A DNA stretch of 64,000 nucleotides, from contig DLCK01000051.1 in the NCBI GenBank assembly GCA_002480565.1, positions 65,277 to 129,276 of the forward strand, in the 5' to 3' direction. Position 1 is the stretch's first letter, and each line of letters starts with the position of its first letter. Position numbers and translations under genes: made by a program. Positions 40,111 through 48,816 of this stretch are shown here, one piece after another. The notes beneath the pieces were generated by a model, which saw nothing but the letters and a program-made list of their open reading frames with translations, made no database searches and was not told the origin of the DNA. The stretch comes from Phycisphaerales bacterium UBA7800 (GTDB lineage Bacteria > Planctomycetota > Phycisphaerae > Phycisphaerales > Phycisphaeraceae).

Positions 40111-41121
40111 ATGGTACTCAGCGCAACTGAAATCGAACAACGTCATCACCGTGTCGGTGCATCCGACGTCGCAACTATCCTCGGCATGCCGACGTTTCGC
40201 AACCGCAATGCCTACACCACATGGCTTGAGAAGTGTGACATGCTTGAGCCTGAGAAGCGAACCAGTGCGGCGATCAGTGCAGGCAATCGCCTGGAACCGG
40301 TGGTGCTGGACTATGCCGAAGAACAATACGGCGAGCTTGTCAGGACCATCGACGAGAATGGCAAGGAAACCCGCAGCGTCGTCGTCTGGGACAAGCAAGG
40401 TGCTCCAATCGCATCAACACTCGATGGCCAGGTCAAAGCCAATGGTCGTCCTGTCGAAGCAAAGACTAGCGGTATCGAAGGCCCGATCCATGGCAACTGG
40501 GGTGAGGCTGGTTCGGATGAAGTTCCTGACGGTTACATTATTCAATGCCAAACGCAACTTCTTTGCACCGGTGCTGAAGTGTGTCACCTGGTCGCATTGC
40601 TTGGCTCACGCGGTTTCGTGGAATTCCAGATCACACCTGTTGATGCACTGATCAAGAAAATCCGCGACGTTTCCACAGACTTCATGGAACGCTACGTGAC
40701 GCCGCAGCGCGACCCCCGCGAAGACTGGGCCGATCGCTTGGTCAGCGTGCACGGCATCAATCTCGAAGGCGATCCGTGCGAGCCACAGTTGGACATCGTC
40801 AAGCGGTTCCGCAAGGTGCCCAACAAGGTCGTGCAGATCGATGACGTGGACATGATCTTGCGATGGCAGGATGCACGTCAAACCCGACTTGATGCTGAGA
40901 AGCTTGAGAAGGCTGAGCAGGCCAAGGTACTTGCAGCACTCGGTGACGCCGAAGGTGCCGATCTGCCTGGCGGCATGTCGCTGACCCACTTCATGCAGAA
41001 TGGCGCCCCAAGTATTGACCGCAATCAAATGAAAGCAGACGGGGTGTATGAAAAATACGCTTCGCCAAACCAACACCGTGTACTCCGACTCAAAACTCCT
41101 AAGAAAGGACGTGGTAAATGA
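40111..41121 (+). CDS. YqaJ/lambda-Exo-type viral recombinase (5'-3' exonuclease)
   Basis: 336 residues. YqaJ domain: RHHRVGASDVATILGMPTFR, SAGNRLEPVVLDYAEEQYGE, then the catalytic PASTLDGQVKANG-type strand (ASTLDGQ) with VEAKTSG (ExK), and DGYIIQCQTQLLCTGAEVCH (Q-Q motif). It resects DNA ends for single-strand annealing with the RecT protein encoded next (4-base overlap). Confidence 0.93.
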   Translation: MVLSATEIEQRHHRVGASDVATILGMPTFRNRNAYTTWLEKCDMLEPEKRTSAAISAGNRLEPVVLDYAEEQYGELVRTIDENGKETRSVVVWDKQGAPIASTLDGQVKANGRPVEAKTSGIEGPIHGNWGEAGSDEVPDGYIIQCQTQLLCTGAEVCHLVALLGSRGFVEFQITPVDALIKKIRDVSTDFMERYVTPQRDPREDWADRLVSVHGINLEGDPCEPQLDIVKRFRKVPNKVVQIDDVDMILRWQDARQTRLDAEKLEKAEQAKVLAALGDAEGADLPGGMSLTHFMQNGAPSIDRNQMKADGVYEKYASPNQHRVLRLKTPKKGRGK

Positions 41122-42092
41122 CCACTGCAACCGCACCACAAACAGACATGCAGGCTAATGAGGAGCAATCCAGCCTCCCAAGCCTGCATATGGAAACCGA
41201 CAATCAACTGTCAGTCGTTCACAGCGATGCTTCTCTGATGATGGACCCGCGCGTGTTCGAGCACATGCAGCGTGTCTGCAAGGTCTATGCCAACTCTGAT
41301 GTGGTTCCCAAGCAGTTTGCAGGCAATCTGGCCAACTGCATGATCGCCTACGAGCTTGCTTACCGCATGCGTGTCAATGTGTTCATGCTGATGCAGAGCA
41401 TGTATGTCGTCAGCGGAAAGCCCGGCCTTGAAGCCAAGATGGCCATTGCACTGGTTAACCAGCGTGGTCCGTTCCGTGGCCCAATCCAATTCCAAGTCGA
41501 TCGTGATAACAGTGGCAACCCCGTCTCTTGTACCGCCTACGCGGTGCATAAAAGTGGCGAACGCTGTGAAACCACCGTCACATGGGACGTGGTTATCAAA
41601 GAGGGTTGGGACAAAAAACCCGGCTCCAAGTGGAAAACCATGCCCGAGCAAATGTTCAAGTATCGATCTGCTGCTTGGCTTGCCAGAACATACTGCCCGG
41701 AAGTGTTGATGGGCATGCACACTGATGACGAGCTTGAAGACACCTATGGTGATACGCGATACATTCCGTCCACCACCAAGCAATCCGGCGCCAAAGCCCT
41801 TACCAGCAAGCTGACCGGAAGCAAATCGATCATCAACGAATCTGCCAAAACCACAGAGCCTAATCCAGTTCCGGATGGTGTTCAGGTTGACACTGAAACC
41901 GGCGACACTGGCCTCTCTGTGGTTGATGAGCTTATTGACTACGCGTCTGGTGCTTTGGGTTGTAATCAAACTCAGGCCGAACGCCGTTTGATCGATGCCG
42001 CCAAGCAGGAATTTAACATAGGTGATCTTGGCAAGCTCAACAATGATCAGCTTGCTGCAATGTACAGCCTGATTCAGGAAGACAAGATTTAA
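41118..42092 (+). CDS. recT: RecT-family single-strand annealing protein
   Basis: 324 residues: MDPRVFEHMQRVCKVYANSD, VVPKQFAGNLANCMIAYELA, NVFMLMQSMYVVSGKPGLEA, YAVHKSGERCETTVTWDVVI, EQMFKYRSAAWLARTYCPEV and GMHTDDELED. These are core motifs of RecT/Red-beta-like annealases of the phage type. The C-terminal 100 residues are a linker and a helical tail. It works with the YqaJ exonuclease in phage recombination and end repair. Confidence 0.92.
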   Translation: MTTATAPQTDMQANEEQSSLPSLHMETDNQLSVVHSDASLMMDPRVFEHMQRVCKVYANSDVVPKQFAGNLANCMIAYELAYRMRVNVFMLMQSMYVVSGKPGLEAKMAIALVNQRGPFRGPIQFQVDRDNSGNPVSCTAYAVHKSGERCETTVTWDVVIKEGWDKKPGSKWKTMPEQMFKYRSAAWLARTYCPEVLMGMHTDDELEDTYGDTRYIPSTTKQSGAKALTSKLTGSKSIINESAKTTEPNPVPDGVQVDTETGDTGLSVVDELIDYASGALGCNQTQAERRLIDAAKQEFNIGDLGKLNNDQLAAMYSLIQEDKI

Positions 42093-42138
42093 CCGTAAAT
42101 ACCCAACCTGCACTAACGCTGCTGGCGGTCAGTGGCGG

Positions 42139-42216
42139 CAGGTCTTCGCCCCGCACTTGTGAGCATGACGCGTTCACGTCCGCAGAGTGTTTTCGGGTTC
42201 GTGACCTGAACGGGGC
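42139..42216 (+). ncRNA. Candidate pseudoknotted leader RNA
   Basis: In the 203-base gap before the gene at 42296, CAGGTC (42139-42144) can pair with GACCTG (42203-42208), and GCCCCG (42148-42153) with CGGGGC (42211-42216). The order is a-b-a'-b', so the two perfect 6-bp helices make a pseudoknot. The enclosed 49 bases can form further hairpins (CACT/AGTG, GTGA/TCAC). A 12-bp palindrome GGCTTTAAAGCC follows at 42214-42225, and a hairpin of GCGTGCCA with TTGGTACGC lies near 42254-42273. It could be a cis-regulatory leader of the acidic HhH gene or a separate RNA. Confidence 0.45.
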
Positions 42217-42295
42217 TTTAAAGCCTTGAAAACCAAACCTTCAACTACCACCCATGCGTGCCAATGTTGGTACGCGCTGACACAAGGAGGATCCG

Positions 42296-43252
42296 ATGAT
42301 CCAAAGCACCGTTACCGAACCCGGAACTGCCACCCCAGAAACCACAGATGAAACACCACTGTTGGACGAACAGGTCGAAGGAGATAGCAAAGTTCAAACC
42401 ACCGGCGAGGATGATGTCACAGCGGATGAGTCATCAGAAGAATCTACTGATGAACAGAAATCCAATGAGCCAGTCGATGATCGCACACCCGATCAGATCG
42501 CAGCTGAGAAAGAACATCGCTTGCTCGAAGATCTACGTCACTATCGCAAAGACCTGCAGAAACAGGCCGAGATTGTTTCCCGGCGCAAAAGTGCATGGGA
42601 ATCATCCAAGCTTGAAACCGCTGATTTTAAAAAATCCTACGAAGCAGCCCAAGAGCAGTTACACGAAATGGCCATGAAGGACACGTCATTGCCTTTGTTC
42701 AATCAACCAGATGACGGTGATGTCTTTGAGCAGAACTCTGACACCGCCACTCCCACGCCTGATACGGATGACAAATGGCGTGAAGCATCACTTGATGATC
42801 TTGGCATCACCGGGGCGTTGGCTGACAAGCTGGCTGACAAGCTGGTTGACGCCGAACTCGACACGCTCGGCAAGATCAGTGATTACACCTCGGCTGGCAA
42901 GCAACTCACCGACATTAAAGGTATTGGCCCTGAGAAGGCTGAACTGATCTCTGATGCCTGTGCTGACTACTTTGCCAGTCACCCCGTTTCCACCAAGCAA
43001 CCTGACGATGAGCAAACCACTGAAACGGATGATTCTGAGTCTGATGATTCGGATCAACCTGAATCGGGTGATGTTGTACTGAGCCTGGTCGGTGTTGAAG
43101 ACGATGATGACGACGAATCACCCGAAGCTGATGAAGACATGGTCGATCAGGACGATGCCGACAACGTTGAAGACGAGATCGATGACACCGAGAACCTCGA
43201 CGATGACGCGGATGATGAATCCGACGAAATGGACGAAGACGAACAGGACTGA
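42296..43252 (+). CDS. Highly acidic protein with a helix-hairpin-helix domain
   Basis: 318 residues, dominated by Asp/Glu. N-terminal acidic disordered region; a helical charged middle (EHRLLEDLRHYRKDLQKQAE); then at about 165-220 a helix-hairpin-helix region (LDDLGITGALADKLADKLVD, LTDIKGIGPEKAELISDACA) with the GIGP hairpin, like RpoA-CTD or DNA-repair HhH domains; then about 90 residues of nearly pure Asp/Glu/Ser. A DNA-binding HhH flanked by polyacidic tails suggests a DNA mimic, histone-like chaperone or competitor of an HhH protein. RBS AAGGAGGATCCG is strong. Confidence 0.8.
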   Translation: MIQSTVTEPGTATPETTDETPLLDEQVEGDSKVQTTGEDDVTADESSEESTDEQKSNEPVDDRTPDQIAAEKEHRLLEDLRHYRKDLQKQAEIVSRRKSAWESSKLETADFKKSYEAAQEQLHEMAMKDTSLPLFNQPDDGDVFEQNSDTATPTPDTDDKWREASLDDLGITGALADKLADKLVDAELDTLGKISDYTSAGKQLTDIKGIGPEKAELISDACADYFASHPVSTKQPDDEQTTETDDSESDDSDQPESGDVVLSLVGVEDDDDDESPEADEDMVDQDDADNVEDEIDDTENLDDDADDESDEMDEDEQD

Positions 43253-43258
43253 TTGACT

Positions 43259-44101
43259 GTGGCAAAGAAACCGTGGTTTAAATGGTGGGCTGATAAATGG
43301 CTCTCTGATGAAGAACTCAGAGCCTGCTCTCCTGGATCTCGTGGCATTTGGGCAGACATGCTCTCTCTGATGCACAAAAGCGACCGCTGCGGGTATCTCT
43401 TAGTTGGTGGCAAAGCTCCTTCGCATGAACAGATCGCTCGCATGACTGGCTGTTCATCCGATGAGCTTTCCCGCCATCTAACGGAACTTAAAGACACCGG
43501 CGTTGTTTCTGTAACGGAAGACGGCATTCTGTACTCAAAGCTCATGGTCAAGGAAGCTGCCAAGGCTAACAAGTGTGCCAAGGCCGGGAAAACTGGTGGT
43601 GGAAACCCCAAGTTGAGACACACCAATCCCAAGCCCACAAACACACCAACTTCTGTGCCAGTTCAAAAACCAGATCCGCAACCACCTGATTCTGGTGGTG
43701 ATGCCAACAGGAAAAAAACAACCGATCCCTGGGTCAACGTTGTCAAAGCGATTGAACAGAGATTGGTGTATCCGCTCTCGGCATCGGAACTGGACAAGCT
43801 CAACAGACTGTTCAACCAGGTCAAAGAATCGCCGTTGATGAAAGACGGCGAACCAGTTCCGACCGACCATGTTCTCATCGGCGCCATTGGAACCATCAAT
43901 GACAACGTGAAGCATTGGCCCAGATATTTGGCAGCGGTGATCGACAACAGCAGACGCGAGGGAACGATACCTGGCGAAACGAGCAGTGGTCCATCACCAC
44001 CAGCAAGCAAATCCAGCGTCGATCGGGATGCAATCATTCAAAGGGCTCTTAACGCGAAGGATGACAGTGATGACCAGGCGAATGACAGACGTCGAACATA
44101 A
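43259..44101 (+). CDS. Winged-helix replication-type protein
   Basis: 280 residues from the GTG at 43259 (a TTG at 43253 also possible). N-terminal winged helix as in phage replication initiators: KPWFKWWADKWLSDEELRAC, RGIWADMLSLMHKSDRCGYL, SHEQIARMTGCSSDELSRHL, TELKDTGVVSVTEDGILYSK. A Pro/Lys-rich linker and a C-terminal helical domain (IEQRLVYPLSASELDKLNRL) follow. It probably loads replication proteins; it overlaps the next gene by 32 bases. Confidence 0.75.
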   Translation: MAKKPWFKWWADKWLSDEELRACSPGSRGIWADMLSLMHKSDRCGYLLVGGKAPSHEQIARMTGCSSDELSRHLTELKDTGVVSVTEDGILYSKLMVKEAAKANKCAKAGKTGGGNPKLRHTNPKPTNTPTSVPVQKPDPQPPDSGGDANRKKTTDPWVNVVKAIEQRLVYPLSASELDKLNRLFNQVKESPLMKDGEPVPTDHVLIGAIGTINDNVKHWPRYLAAVIDNSRREGTIPGETSSGPSPPASKSSVDRDAIIQRALNAKDDSDDQANDRRRT

Positions 44102-44693
44102 AGAAGTGATCGCGGTGTTCACTGACCTGTGGGATGGCATTGCTCAGAAGATGACCAACGAGCAATGGATGTCCTGGAAACGTGTCTGGGGCGCATACAC
44201 AGTCAACCAGGCGATCAGGGCGTTGCGTGGCCTCAAGGACACGTCCACCAAGTTCCCCGAACCTGCGTTGCTGCACAAGCGTCTGCGTGAAGAACGTGCC
44301 AACGAAAAGCAGACCGGCGTTTCCACAAAGCACAAGTCATGGGAGCAATTCCACATCGATCGATTCGCTGAGGCGATACCTGATCTGCGTGATGAGATCG
44401 AGCAGATGACCGAACGTGACATGCGTGTGTGTCTGCTGCTCCATGACTGGCAGATGTCGGTCAAGGTCTATGGAACAATCAGCCGGTCAACCATTTCAGC
44501 CTATTGGAAATGGCAGAAGTGCATTGATGCCAACGCACCTTACAGCAGCTGGTCACCCCAGGCAGAGCAAGCATATCGCCAACGCGTCCAGAATCTTGAG
44601 CAGTTGGAAGCTGATCGCGTGGACTCACCAAAGCCATGGTTGGGGCATGTTCTGCGGGACTTTTTCCGCAATCAGTTTGAACTTGTCGCATGA
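44070..44693 (+). CDS. Replication-associated helical protein
   Basis: 207 residues from the ATG at 44070 (AAGGA upstream; other ATGs at 44061 and 44082). MTDVEHKEVIAVFTDLWDGIAQ with WMSWKRVWGAYTVNQAIRAL and FPEPALLHKRLREERANEKQ resembles helicase-loader-like or replisome-organiser proteins in layout. The C-terminal region is helical with Trp. Function inferred from position after a replication winged-helix protein. Confidence 0.6.
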   Translation: MTRRMTDVEHKEVIAVFTDLWDGIAQKMTNEQWMSWKRVWGAYTVNQAIRALRGLKDTSTKFPEPALLHKRLREERANEKQTGVSTKHKSWEQFHIDRFAEAIPDLRDEIEQMTERDMRVCLLLHDWQMSVKVYGTISRSTISAYWKWQKCIDANAPYSSWSPQAEQAYRQRVQNLEQLEADRVDSPKPWLGHVLRDFFRNQFELVA

Positions 44694-44745
44694 GACAGAT
44701 TGCGAATTGCTGACGGGCATGGGTTGATTACACAGGATTTTGAAC

Positions 44746-45120
44746 ATGCAAACGCTTTGGGACATACCAGTCGAACCTAAACCGCGCGAACGTGAACCAA
44801 GCGAAGTTGAAAAGGCACAGCAAGTGCTCGATGGCTTCGAGTATTCCCGCGGTGAATACCTTGACATGATCCGGGCGGGTCTGAGGATCGTCTGGAAACA
44901 TCGCTTTGATGAAGTTGGTCACGACGCGTATGTCACTGCCGACGATGCACGAGCGATTTTCGAAGCGATTCCCAACGTCCCCGGGCCGAAGCGTTTGAGT
45001 CGGAATTTCCTTGGCCAGGTATTCCGCACGGATGAATGGGAATGGACAGATCAATACGTGAAAAGCAAGACGCCCGGGTCGCATGGGAATCCGATCAAGT
45101 GCTGGCGGTACGTGGGATGA
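44746..45120 (+). CDS. Small early protein, hypothetical
   Basis: 124 residues from the ATG at 44746. Charged N-terminus (KPREREPSEVEKAQQVLDGF), then MIRAGLRIVWKHRFDEVG, YVTADDARAIFEAIPNVPG and LSRNFLGQVFRTDEWEWTD. The last part looks like a small helical domain found in phage-encoded proteins of unknown role. Confidence 0.7.
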   Translation: MQTLWDIPVEPKPREREPSEVEKAQQVLDGFEYSRGEYLDMIRAGLRIVWKHRFDEVGHDAYVTADDARAIFEAIPNVPGPKRLSRNFLGQVFRTDEWEWTDQYVKSKTPGSHGNPIKCWRYVG

Positions 45121-45141
45121 ATTTTAGAAAGGATAACAGGG

Positions 45142-46212
45142 ATGAGCAATATCGAATGGACAGAGAAAACTTGGAATCCCGTCATCGGCTGCACCAGGGT
45201 CAGTGAAGGGTGCAGAAACTGCTACGCCGAAGTCATGGCACGACGCTTGGCTGCAATGGCCATCAAGGATGGCGGCAAAGGTCGCAAAGCCAACTATCTG
45301 AATGTGGTCAAGCATGACGCTATGGGCACGCCGTTGCCTCAGTGGAATGGTATCGTTCGATGCGTACACGAATCCCTCGGCGATCCACTGCGATGGGTCA
45401 AGCCGCGGATGATCTTCGTCAATTCAATGAGTGATCTATTCCATGAAGGTGTTCCACTAGATTACATCATCAATGTTCTGGCCGTCTGTGCTATATGTCC
45501 TCAACACACCATGCAGATTCTGACCAAACGCACCATGCGGATGTTCGAGGTCATGACCATGGGTGATATGGGGCATCGGATTTACCAGCAGGTACAGGAC
45601 TGGCTTGATGAAGGTGAACAAGGCTTTCTTGGCAAGCAATGGGATCGCGTTCATGAGTTGTCTGGTCAATCCGTCACCGGCGGTCGTCATGAATTCATGG
45701 CTTGGAAGTTGCCGCTTGCGAATGTCTGGCTCGGCACCAGCACTGAAAATCAATCCACCTACGATCAGCGTCATCCGTTCATTGACAAACTCACCACTGT
45801 GGGTTGGACAACATTTCTTTCGATTGAGCCGTTGCTTGGTCAAATCGAGATGGCCGAAGACTCGCCGTATTGCGAGTGGTGCGGGCCGGCGTACACGCCA
45901 TTGAAGTGTGACAACGGCCAAGGTGGCACTGAGGAATTTTGTGCAGACTGTGCATCAGATAATCCAGATGGAATGACTACCGTAATGTGGGGTGGCCTTG
46001 GTGTTTCCTGGGTGATCGTTGGTGCAGAGTCTGGGCATGGCGCCCGGTCATGTGATATCGAGTGGGTTCGTGAGATCATCGAGTTCTGCCAAGATCACAA
46101 CGTGCCTGTGTTCGTCAAACAGTTGATCCACAACGGTCGAAAAATTCCATTCAATCAGTGGCCGGAAGACCTTCGTGTTCGGCAGATGCCGAAGATTCGA
46201 GGTGCAGCATGA
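45142..46212 (+). CDS. Phage Gp37/Gp68 (DUF5131) family protein
   Basis: 356 residues: IEWTEKTWNPVIGCTRVSEG followed by CRNCYAEVMARR. The Cys spacing C-x(6)-C-x2-C resembles a radical-SAM-type cluster site and is the hallmark of the Gp37/Gp68 family. Then MIFVNSMSDLFHEGVPLDYI, WLGTSTENQSTYDQR, FLSIEPLLGQIE, WVIVGAESGHGARSCDIEWV and PVFVKQL. An inserted zinc-like Cys set (CEWCGPAYT, CADCASD) is visible. Phage function is not established; nucleic-acid modification is suspected because of the family fold. Confidence 0.9.
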   Translation: MSNIEWTEKTWNPVIGCTRVSEGCRNCYAEVMARRLAAMAIKDGGKGRKANYLNVVKHDAMGTPLPQWNGIVRCVHESLGDPLRWVKPRMIFVNSMSDLFHEGVPLDYIINVLAVCAICPQHTMQILTKRTMRMFEVMTMGDMGHRIYQQVQDWLDEGEQGFLGKQWDRVHELSGQSVTGGRHEFMAWKLPLANVWLGTSTENQSTYDQRHPFIDKLTTVGWTTFLSIEPLLGQIEMAEDSPYCEWCGPAYTPLKCDNGQGGTEEFCADCASDNPDGMTTVMWGGLGVSWVIVGAESGHGARSCDIEWVREIIEFCQDHNVPVFVKQLIHNGRKIPFNQWPEDLRVRQMPKIRGAA

Positions 46213-46673
46213 TCGACTATCAAGACATGCTCTGCCTGTCTATTCGCCAGCCTTGGGCGTGGTTGATACTCAATGTCGGCAAGGATATCGAAAATCGATC
46301 TTGGCCAACGAATGTTCGCGGGCGCATCCTGATACATGCGTCCAAAGGATGCACTCGGGCTGAATATTGGGATGCAGTCGATTACGCCAACATTGCCGTT
46401 GACGAAAAATATCGCGGACGTGGAATTGCCGTACCCGCATTAAAAGAAATTGAACGAGGCGGCATCGTCGGAAGCGTTGAGATTGTGGACTGCGTAAATC
46501 AATCCGAGTCGAAGTGGTTCATGGGCGATTTCGGCTTTGTCCTGCGCGACCCTCAGATTCTACTATTCGACCCTTGTGGTGGCAGGCTTGGATTCTTCAA
46601 GCGCCGTGATGCCATTCCCCCCAAAGAACTCGTCAAGAAACCTGCTCCTTTGTTTGATGGGGGTACTCAATGA
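46209..46673 (+). CDS. ASCH-domain protein
   Basis: 154 residues from the ATG at 46209, overlapping the upstream stop (ATGA). MLCLSIRQPWAWLILNVGKD, IENRSWPTNVRGRILIHASK (the ENR-W-T--RG---IHA motif), then GGIVGSVEIVDCV and WFMGDFGFVLRDPQ. ASCH domains are beta-barrels related to PUA that bind RNA or modified bases. Frequently found beside Gp37/Gp68 and DUF4031 genes in phages, as here. Confidence 0.92.
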   Translation: MIDYQDMLCLSIRQPWAWLILNVGKDIENRSWPTNVRGRILIHASKGCTRAEYWDAVDYANIAVDEKYRGRGIAVPALKEIERGGIVGSVEIVDCVNQSESKWFMGDFGFVLRDPQILLFDPCGGRLGFFKRRDAIPPKELVKKPAPLFDGGTQ

Positions 46674-46984
46674 TCGGTGTCGACAAACTCCGCGATTGGG
46701 GGTGGCGATACGGAAAGTCTTGCCACCTGCTGATATCACCTGACTGTGATCTTGACGAACTGCATCGGTTCGCCCAATCCATCGGGCTAAAGCGATCCTG
46801 GGCACAGAAGCTACGTACTTCCCCGCATTATGACCTGACGGCCAGTAAACGAGCATTGGCGGTACAAGCCGGTGCCAAGGAACTGACCGACCGTGAGGCC
46901 GTGGATATCTCGACCGGATGGCGTAAGCGATTGGTGGCTGAGGCAAAAGCGCGTATGGCTAGCAAGGATGGTGTCTCATGCTAA
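46670..46984 (+). CDS. DUF4031-family protein
   Basis: 104 residues: MIGVDKLRDWGWRYGKSCHL, LDELHRFAQSIGLKRSWAQK, SPHYDLTASKRALAVQAGAK. The WGWR--KSCHL start and SPHYDLT--KR-LA--AGA are the signature of DUF4031, a small family widely carried by phages, function unknown. It overlaps neighbours by 4 and 7 bases. Confidence 0.9.
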   Translation: MIGVDKLRDWGWRYGKSCHLLISPDCDLDELHRFAQSIGLKRSWAQKLRTSPHYDLTASKRALAVQAGAKELTDREAVDISTGWRKRLVAEAKARMASKDGVSC

Positions 46985-48816
46985 TGGCAGTTCCTCCACG
47001 CGTGAAAACCCCCGGCCTGTACGACACCACCATGGATGGCTTGATCGTCGACCTGTTTGCGGGCGGCGGTGGTGCGTCGATCGGCATTGAGCAGGCGTTT
47101 GCTGAAGTTGGTATCAATCGGCACGTCGACATCGCCATCAACCACGATCCGGACGCGATTTCCTGCCACATGCGAAATCATCCGATGACAGATCACATAC
47201 AGTCCGATGTGTTTGATGTGGATCCATGTGAGGTTACCGAGGGTAAGCCGGTCGCGTTTTTGCACGCCTCTCCAGACTGTACTGATTTCAGTCGGGCAAA
47301 GGGCGGTAAGCCCAACCGATCCGTCAAGCGTCGCAGCTTAGCATGGGTGGTGATTCGCTGGTCCTTTGCGGTCAAGCCGAAGATTATCACGCTGGAAAAC
47401 GTGCCGGAGTTCGAGCAGTGGAGTGAACTGGATGAACAAGGCATGCCGCTGCGTGACGGATCATGCTTCCAGATTTTTGTCGATCTGCTGCGTTATATGG
47501 GCTATGCGGTCGAATGGCGATGCCTCAAGGCTTGCGACTACGGCGCACCCACCACACGTAACAGACTATTCCTCATCGCGCGTTGCGATGGCAAACCAAT
47601 TATTTGGCCGGAGGCTACATATGGAAACACGCACAGAAACGAGCGAGCAGGCTGTCAAAAGAATCGAACAAGAAGATCCGGGAACAGCTGCCCAGTGCAA
47701 GATGGCAGTGATCAAATCAGAATTGACCAGAATGGGACATCATCATCTTGCTCAATGGGCGGACGATGTGGACAAGTACATCAGAAACGAACGGTTAATT
47801 GCCATCAGAAGAAACCACAATTAAAACCCTACCGCACCGCAGCCGACATCATCGTTTGGTCCGAACCGATGTGCAGCATCTTTGCTACTCCAGCAGAGGC
47901 TAAGGCATGGGCTAAGCATCACAAGCGACCTTGTCCACGTCGACCGCTTGCGGACAACACCTTAAAACGCATTGCAGCCGGGATGTATCGGCATGTAATC
48001 AATGCGACTCGACCGTTCATCGTGTCTATCGCCAACTATGGATCAGACCATGCTCAAACTCGTAGCGTCAATGAGCCGCTATCGACCGTCACGGCATCTC
48101 CCAAGGGAGGGCGTCACGCACTGGTGTCGCCCACACTGGTTCAGATCGGCTACGGTGAACGTGCCGGCCAATCTCCCCGCGTGCCTGGACTCGACAAACC
48201 CTTGGGCACCATTGTCAGTGGTGGTGGCAAACATGCTCTGGTCGCTGCGTTCTTGAACAAGCATTACACCGGTGTGGTAGGGCAGACTGTTGAAAAGCCC
48301 CTTGGTACGATCACGTCATGGGATCATCATAGCGTGGGGGCAGCTCACATCGTTCGCGTCGGACAAGGCGAAAACCGTCACGAGTCGGTGACCGATCCGT
48401 TATCAACCATCACAAGCGGTTATCACAACAAGGCGTTGGTCACAGCCTTCATGGCTAAATACTACGGATGTGATGTGCATGGTCAATCTTGCAGTGAGCC
48501 ATTGCACACTATCCCGACACACGAGCGTTTTGGCTTGGTGACACTAGCCATCGACGGTGAAACCTACGCCATCGTGGACATCATGATGCGAATGCTCACG
48601 CCCCGTGAACTGGCGCGTGCTCAAGGCTTCCGCGATGACTATGTGATCGATGAGGGTGCCAACGGAAAGAAGCTTAGCAAACGGGTACAGGTTCGGCTGA
48701 TCGGTAACAGTGTCAGCCCACCGCCAATGCAGGCTATTATCCGTGCCAATGTCATACCGTACTGGCCAAAGCCTGCCAAGCGTAACAGCACCCGCAGAGA
48801 GGCGGTGACGGTATGA
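46978..48816 (+). CDS. C5-cytosine-type DNA methyltransferase with an internal insertion
   Basis: 612 residues. SAM-binding motif I: LIVDLFAGGGGASIGIEQAF. Catalytic Cys at residue 101 in LHASPDCTDFSRAKGGKP (the PC motif as PDC). Motif VI: ITLENVPEFEQW. Motif VIII region: APTTRNRLFLIARCDG. Repeated target-recognition-like segments (LGTIVSG, LGTITSW, LSTITSG), and the C-terminal motifs IX/X: MRMLTPRELARAQGFRDDYV, RVQVRLIGNSVSPP. About 65 residues after WPEATYG (roughly residues 217-282) are unlike the family. They coincide with a separate small gene in another frame. It probably self-methylates phage DNA against restriction. Confidence 0.9.
   Translation: MLMAVPPRVKTPGLYDTTMDGLIVDLFAGGGGASIGIEQAFAEVGINRHVDIAINHDPDAISCHMRNHPMTDHIQSDVFDVDPCEVTEGKPVAFLHASPDCTDFSRAKGGKPNRSVKRRSLAWVVIRWSFAVKPKIITLENVPEFEQWSELDEQGMPLRDGSCFQIFVDLLRYMGYAVEWRCLKACDYGAPTTRNRLFLIARCDGKPIIWPEATYGNTHRNERAGCQKNRTRRSGNSCPVQDGSDQIRIDQNGTSSSCSMGGRCGQVHQKRTVNCHQKKPQLKPYRTAADIIVWSEPMCSIFATPAEAKAWAKHHKRPCPRRPLADNTLKRIAAGMYRHVINATRPFIVSIANYGSDHAQTRSVNEPLSTVTASPKGGRHALVSPTLVQIGYGERAGQSPRVPGLDKPLGTIVSGGGKHALVAAFLNKHYTGVVGQTVEKPLGTITSWDHHSVGAAHIVRVGQGENRHESVTDPLSTITSGYHNKALVTAFMAKYYGCDVHGQSCSEPLHTIPTHERFGLVTLAIDGETYAIVDIMMRMLTPRELARAQGFRDDYVIDEGANGKKLSKRVQVRLIGNSVSPPPMQAIIRANVIPYWPKPAKRNSTRREAVTV
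47621..47824 (+). CDS. Nested small gene inside the C5 methyltransferase
   Basis: 67 residues: METRTETSEQAVKRIEQEDP, CKMAVIKSELTRMGHHHLAQ, WADDVDKYIRNERLIAIRRN. It has GGAGG 5 bases upstream of the ATG and a protein-like amphipathic composition. The methyltransferase frame across the same bases gives an unlikely Arg/Ser/Cys/Gln-rich peptide. So the small frame is probably the original coding content of an inserted segment that happens to keep the enclosing frame open. Function unknown. Confidence 0.6.
   Translation: METRTETSEQAVKRIEQEDPGTAAQCKMAVIKSELTRMGHHHLAQWADDVDKYIRNERLIAIRRNHN

Noticed and set aside
41211..42113. 300-codon leftward frame opposite recT
   Set aside because: Antisense shadow; the rightward frame carries RecT motifs and fits the operon.
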